Origin: Theristus sp. LFF4_11
Lineage: Eukaryota; Nematoda; Chromadorea; Monhysterida; Xyalidae
Direction: 5' to 3'
NCBI GenBank assembly: GCA_030248135.1
Contig: JASANC010005780.1
Span: 84,129 to 148,128, forward strand
DNA length: 64,000 nt
Positions 58,682 through 64,000 of the stretch are shown one piece after another. A program made the position numbers and the translations under genes. How positions within the stretch are numbered: position 1 is the stretch's first letter; each line of letters starts with the position of its first letter. The notes under the pieces were generated by a model. It made no database searches. It was not told where the DNA came from and saw only the letters and a program-made list of their open reading frames with translations.

Positions 58682-61154
58682 CTGAGTGTTTTAGAGATTT
58701 TTGAGTGGATCCTTTGGGGCTAAAATTTTTAACATTGAGCCCAACAGAAGCGAAAACCTGTTGAGTCAACGAATCGTGGTCAACGGCATTTTCGATGAGC
58801 ACTGCAGATCGTTGCTCTCTGTCGTCTAAAACATCCTGAAAGCAAACAACAGTAAGATTGATAAAACCATCAAAACCAAAAACACTACTTCCAGCACTTG
58901 CAAAACGAGAATCTAACTTGAAAGTTGGACTAACAATGAATCGGCAGAGCAGCTGGCGCTGATGCAGCAGGTTGATGGCAACGAGCGCGTGGCATGGCAA
59001 GTCAATGATCTGCCGGCTGAGGGTGTCGGTGACGCGACTGAAGGCCAGCGGCAGCCACTGTGCCCTGACGCGTTGCTCCTTGCGCTCGTTGCATTCGCTC
59101 ACCACGGCACGATACTCAAACTCGTCGCTCTCCACGCACCACACGCGAGTGTTCGCTTTCTAAACGCAATGTTTACGCCCTCAGTTGAACGTTTTGACGT
59201 TTCTATGGTATGGCCGAATAAATGAGGCAGTCCTTGTATTCTCCATCAAGGCGGGATCAGTCGCAGACTAGGAGTTGTGTTTTTCAAGAATGCCAAGATA
59301 ATTCCTAATCGTGTGTGTGCAGGGGGAAAACGAACAGAATAGCACGAAGACTCAATTAGTTAAAAAACACATCAAATTTGACACACAATTAGGCTTTTGA
59401 ACGGCTTTATTTTTGCATTCAAATTTCGCGCGCTCCTTGCACCCTGAAAAAAGCTGCCATGTTTAAACGACCATTCCGTAGTCTTTGTTTGAATGTGATA
59501 AATTCAAAATATTGTTTTCGATCGAAGCATGATCGATTGAAGTCTTGATTGTGATATACCTCAGCTAGGCGTAATGGGCAAATGGAGAATGTTGCACTGT
59601 TGTTGACGAGCAAAACAGTGGCACCGAACGAAAGGTGACCCTGAAAGTGTGTCTCAAATTAAAGTCATCAAAAGTCTGCAATTCAACGAATCAGAACAGA
59701 ACCGGCAACTGTAAGTGCAAACCGTCAGCAAATCAACGAGTTTGCGCTGGCGGTCGCTGTGGTTGTGTCTGTGGCGTGTTGTCTCCATCGTTGCCTTTGC
59801 CACCAATTCCACCAACTCGTTACAGTGCAAGATTTTATGCTCCTCTTGGTTGCATTCAATCTTCTCAAGCAGCCAGTGCACTTGACGCCAGTTGCTTTCA
59901 TGCTAAAAATGTAGTGCGGGTAAAGAACCAGGCTGCAGTTTCGGAAATAAATTCAAATCAGCTATGTGTACTTCGATGTAAGTGCTGACGGATTTCGCCC
60001 AAAGCGGCTGAAACCGGTAGCATTTTCTTGTGATCGGATCTTCCAGGGCGATTTGCTTGAACAGAGCAATGTACGTTGACTTTGGACGGTAAAACGTTGG
60101 ATTGTCCGTGGTCTTTTTGGGGTCTGAAGTCATGAAAGTATGACCGTTTGACCACTCAAAGTGATCACCGCAAAATGGCGATATTAAAAAAACAACAAAC
60201 TAGAAGGTTGACTGCATGACTCTCGCAGGTGCATGCGCCCTCCAGGCCGCAACCAACAAAGGGCGTGTTGTAGAAATGTGACCATCTCTGTGTCAGTCAG
60301 GTACATCAGCAACCAGTTGGTGAACACGAAATCAATGCTGAAAGAAAACCGCCAATTTTGTTGTGCGCTCTGTTGTTGTTTGTACACAGTTGTACACTGT
60401 GTTTTTGATGCATGAGCTTGATTTTTGAATTTCATCTAGGAAACAGTTGCTATTAAACTTTCTACTGAAACTGAGTTCACTTGTTCCAAGTAAGTTCGTT
60501 TTCGCAGCAGTGCAACTTCAGTATCAAGTCTAGTAACAGCAACTACATGAACTTAGCAGCTACACAGGGTGGCGGAGGAGTAGTTATAGTTGCATGAGTT
60601 TTTGTATGCCATTGTTTAATGTGCAAACGAACCTACAGTCTCGCAGACTGAGTTTCATGGCGTCACTGTTGACAAAGCTGACATTTGGCAAGTGACCGTG
60701 GAGACGGCGGTTCTCAGCCAGAAACTCCTCAATAAAATCAACAGCAATGACGGACGCTGCCTGTTGCACGAACGCTGATGTGAATCGGCTGAAACATGGC
60801 ATTGTAAAGGCAACAACTGTGATCGTTCGGTTGCATCCGAACGCGGCGATGTCGCATGACCGCAAAGGTCAGCACGCAGTGGCTGGTCATGACTGACCCG
60901 ATGCCGGCGCCAATGTCCAGCACCGTGAGTGCACTGAGCGACGGCAACGCCCTGAGGATGTCGGCTTTGTCGCGGTCGTTTATGAGCGCCGCTTTGTCGT
61001 TCAGCATCATCGACTGCTCCGTCGGCGCGCTCGCATAGCTGCTCCAGTATGAATGCATCGTTTGTCGCCCCTCACGCGATCGCTCAATTCCATTTTCAGC
61101 GTTTTTGCTATTCGACTCCGCGCAATTGCTAGTGCAAACTCTGTTTGAAATCAT
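58677..61154 (-). CDS. pmt-1: Phosphoethanolamine N-methyltransferase (PMT-1 type)
   Basis: Eight minus-strand exons: 61154-60898, 60788-60633, 60337-60201, 60123-59972, 59902-59723, 59640-59560, 59159-58935 and 58835-58677. All junctions are GT-AG and in phase; 448 aa. The N-terminal domain has SMMLNDKA, the SAM-binding motif VLDIGAGIGR (78-87), DFVFTNWLLMYL and HLRESCSQPS, then NPTFYR and WAKSVSTYI. The C-terminal domain lacks a SAM motif but keeps NWRQVHWL, FNELVEL-like NELVEL and KEQRVRAQW, as in C. elegans PMT-1. It methylates phosphoethanolamine to phosphomonomethylethanolamine, the first step of the phosphobase route to phosphatidylcholine; steps two and three need a PMT-2, not seen here. 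Intron 6 contains a MITE (59206-59478). Cytosolic; the start Met is the first in frame. Confidence 0.93.
59206..59478. mobile_element. Small Tc1/mariner-type MITE in a pmt-1 intron
   Basis: 273 bp with ends TGGTATGGCCGAATAAATG and ...ACGACCATTCCG, flanked by TA (59204-59205, 59479-59480). A sister copy in opposite orientation is at 62938-63212 (shared GCTTTTTTCAGGGTGCAAGG, GAGCGCGCGAA and AGACTAGGAGTTGT). Confidence 0.75.
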
Positions 61155-62937
61155 TCTGTTCTAGTCGTTCAGTTTTCAGTCAGCATCGGTCATTGAGGCG
61201 AAACACGTTCAGTATTGGTCACTAATTGAATTTTAAACTTTTTTAATCTCAAAATAATACGATTCTGAAAATAGCGCAAGACAATCGAACAACGTTTTAC
61301 GTTACTGATAACTTCTTATAACCGAAAATTTTTATGATTTTGCTTTTGAAGTGCGGCATAAAAATACGTAATGCGAAAACGGTTATGATCCACTAAAACG
61401 TAGCAAATAAAGATAAGCAAAGAAAATTCCGCCAGGGAAAAGTTCTTCATCATGCGCTGACGGGTTTCGGTTTCAGATGCTCAACCCGCAAGAAAAACAA
61501 TAAAGCGCACAAACACATGCAACAAACAGCAAGTTACGTTTAGAAAAAACGTGCTTCAGAAAGATTTGCATTGTTTTGAAAAACAACTGATGATCAACCA
61601 CCGCAAAATCACCAACGCAAGCAAAAATGTAGAACTACATAGGCGTGAATGTGGATGTGAACCCTTGTTTTGAAGTTATTTAAGTAAATGTGATAACCCA
61701 TGCGGAAAACTTTCACTAGCAAAAAGGTTGGCCGCACAGTTGCCTTTTTGCTTCTGAAAAATTTTTCCACATCCACGTGTTTTTCACACGGGTTATTACA
61801 CGAGCTGCGTGAGTTTTACATTGATTTTTACATCTACATCTACACCAATCTACATTTATTTGTTACATGGCAGAAATGAGGCATAAGTTCCTTTTTATGC
61901 GCCTGCGCCGTAAAAACAGCTGTATTCTTAAACGGATTATGGAAATCAAAAGTAAATGACATGTTAACTTTCTGCTCCTTTTTTGCGATCTGACAGGAAA
62001 GAGCATAAAAGATACACGTTACAGTTTAACAGTTTCCGTATAACCGAAAACTGCAACAATCACATGTTTTATGAAATGCAGCAAATGTGTTGCAATGCAA
62101 CGTGCTTGCTTGTTATTTTTCGCCATACATGTAATGAATACACCCGCACATGTACAAGGCTTTTTTGACGTTTTTATTTGATCACCCTGTACATCTATTA
62201 CAGAGTGTCGCACCATTTTTTCTTGTTGACAGCACGTATACTACAGGGTCAGTGTTATTCAGCGGTAACAGTCTTGACAGTCATGAAGAGTCTCTCATGT
62301 TTGGCAAACGAATATCGGCCAACTATAATTACTTACATATTCGTATGATTCTATTTTTAATATCCCGGGCTCATTGAAGTGTGTTGCTCAAGTAGGAACA
62401 CAACTGATTTCTCTGACCGTCGCGCAGTGTTGCAAAAAAAAGTATGAATCAACCGTAAAAAACGCCTGTTCTCAACATTGTACTCTTTTTTAATTTTGAA
62501 ATTGCCGATAAGGACACTTCAAAGAGGCGACACCCACATGTTAGATTATTCACATTTTCAAAAAGTAAAATGATTACTTTTCTTCTTCCGATTTCGCTCT
62601 CAATTATAATATAATTGGACTTGAATTTTGTCTGCAGATTCGCGTTGACAATTTCAGAAGTTTACAAAAAGTCGTCAGTTTTTAGAAGAAATCAACAAAA
62701 CATTTTACTTTGTTTTCAACTTGAAATACCACCAAGTTTACAAGAAAATAAACTAGCATTTAGTTTTTTAAACAAAAAACGAAAAAAATGGCTGTATCCT
62801 TCAAAACTGTGGCGATGGCAGCAGGTGAGGTTACTGCAGTGTATAATGAAAAAGATCACGCTCTCATAATAGATTAGCTAATCATAATCAAACGCCATGG
62901 AACGAATCACGTAGCTTTTTTCAGCTGATGATTTGTA
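61155..62937. other. Intergenic region upstream of pmt-1
   Basis: AT-rich with no gene recognised. Contains an imperfect inverted repeat at about 61688-61799 (GATAACCCATG... CACGGGTTATTAC) and, at 62165-62190, a lone mariner-like end (TTTATTTGATCACCCTG followed by TA) without a detectable partner. Confidence 0.45.
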
Positions 62938-63212
62938 CGGTATGGCCGGTTAAACATGGCAGCTTTTTTCAGGGTGCAAGGAGCGCGCGAATTTTGAATG
63001 AAAGAAAAAAAACGTTCAGAAACTGAATTGTATGCCAAATTTAACGCGTTTTTTTTAACTAATGGATTATCCGCGCTATTCTGTTTATTCTTTATCCCTT
63101 GTACACATGATTGGGAATTATGTTGGCTTTTTTGAGACAACTCCTAAAAGACAACTCCTAGTCTGCGTCTGATCGCGCCTTGATGGACTGCCTCATTTAT
63201 TCGGCCATACTG
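62938..63212. mobile_element. Small Tc1/mariner-type MITE, second copy
   Basis: 275 bp, ends CGGTATGGCCGGTTAAACA and ...TTATTCGGCCATACTG, flanked by TA (62936-62937, 63213-63214). Inverted relative to 59206-59478. Confidence 0.78.
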
Positions 63213-63490
63213 TATCTAAAATCTATAAAACACCGTTGAATGAAACGTTGCGTCACCGTGGCAATGATTTTAAGACCGAGAAACTTTTAAAAGAATCTGA
63301 GCATGAAAAAAAACAGATTTTTTTTAGCACTCCTCTCATTAGCGGTTCGCCATGGTCACAGCGTGAAAGCAGTGCAGCAAGTTTACAAAGCAGCTGTCTC
63401 CATTGGTGACAATGACATCCGTAGTCGAATTCGACGCCAGTTGGTGCAAAACCAAAGAATTCGTATTGTTATAAATGCTCTAGCGTTGTA

Positions 63491-63964
63491 ATGGACAACA
63501 GAAATGCAACTTTCCTTGTGATATTATCGTCGTCCACCACCACAATTTTGTTGTTTGCCACGCCCAGAGCAACGTCATTGGACATGCTGCGTCGTCTGCA
63601 GTGCGTGTCTCACTGCGCCGAAGTATTTGGCGATAAAATGCAACAGGCTGGCTTCAATCTCGATGATATCCAATCAAAGACACACAACGAATTCACGGGA
63701 GAACGCTTGCAAATTGTGTGCCGGTTTGGCACTGCCTTTTCTTGCCGCACAGTTTGACACGTTTATAAAAAATATGTGACATTGAAGGCGCACTGTTGAA
63801 ATCTCACGTGATTTGTCCCATGCGAAACTGCAATGTCATTTTGTTGTTTAGCGATTTCCACGAAACGAAGGAATGCATGCACGACTGTGGACCGTTTGAG
63901 GGTGCAGAGCAAGTGGCCGTCGCATTCAAGCCGCTGGACTTCATGTGCGTCGAAAGGTTTCGAG
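63491..63964 (+). CDS. Secreted Cys-rich protein, 5' part (possible DUF19/T20D4.11-like)
   Basis: Two plus-strand exons, 63491-63723 and 63852-63964, joined in phase (GCCG|GTTTGG ... TTTAG|CGATTT); the gene continues past the window. The N-terminus is hydrophobic (ATFLVILSSSTTTILLFA), as in a signal peptide. Cys spacing is QCVSHC, then VCRDF...ECMHDC and FMCVERF, with the second exon starting just after a Cys. The C-x3-C pairs and CVE-F spacing suggest the nematode DUF19 (T20D4.11-like) family of secreted proteins, but the match is from memory and partial. Function unknown. Confidence 0.5.
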
Positions 63965-64000
63965 GTGATGATCATTTGTGTTGTTAGTGTTCATTGTTTA

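Overview
The window is animal (metazoan) nuclear DNA: intron-rich genes with GT-AG splice sites, no bacterial-style gene packing, and many small DNA transposons. It is most likely a nematode. The best evidence is a complete phosphoethanolamine N-methyltransferase gene of the PMT-1 type (N-terminal methyltransferase plus a degenerate C-terminal domain) and a collagen XV/XVIII gene of the CLE-1 type. I cannot name the species; a bagpipe/NK3-like homeobox gene and the high transposon load suggest it is not a close relative of Caenorhabditis. Exon boundaries were read by hand from frames and splice consensus; most multi-exon models below are phase-consistent from exon to exon.

Layout. 1-3.1 kb: a TA-flanked foldback element with minisatellite arms, plus a small palindromic MITE. 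3.57-4.32 kb (-): NK-type homeobox gene. 5.45-7.87 kb (-): six-exon rhodopsin-like neuropeptide GPCR. 9.5-9.9 kb: mariner-type MITE. 11.1-12.85 kb (+): C2H2 zinc-finger gene. 13.29-18.31 kb: a 5,023-bp inverted-repeat element with Polinton/Maverick-like ends and a zinc-finger ORF in its loop. 19.07-36.21 kb (-): collagen XV/XVIII gene (24 exons, about 1,046 aa) with an apparent second promoter/first exon; its introns hold several Tc1/mariner elements and a Harbinger-type MITE. 36.6-38.7 kb (-): weakly supported secreted Cys-rich gene. 39.6/41.1-56.1 kb (-): secreted protein with signal peptide, three DCC/neogenin-like FN3 domains, an Ig domain and a MAM domain; one of its introns (41.56-50.26 kb) is filled with transposons nested up to four deep. 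58.7-61.2 kb (-): pmt-1-like gene. 63.49 kb to the end (+): 5' part of a secreted Cys-rich gene.

The protein genes do not form an obvious pathway. Two encode basement-membrane or cell-surface proteins (collagen XVIII/endostatin, FN3-Ig-MAM protein), one a phosphatidylcholine-synthesis enzyme, one a neuropeptide receptor and two transcription factors. The strongest discoveries are in the mobile DNA: the Polinton-like foldback element with near-identical 2.15-kb arms, and the nested stack in the FN3-Ig-MAM intron, whose insertion order can be read from intact target-site duplications. No tRNA, rRNA or CRISPR was recognised.
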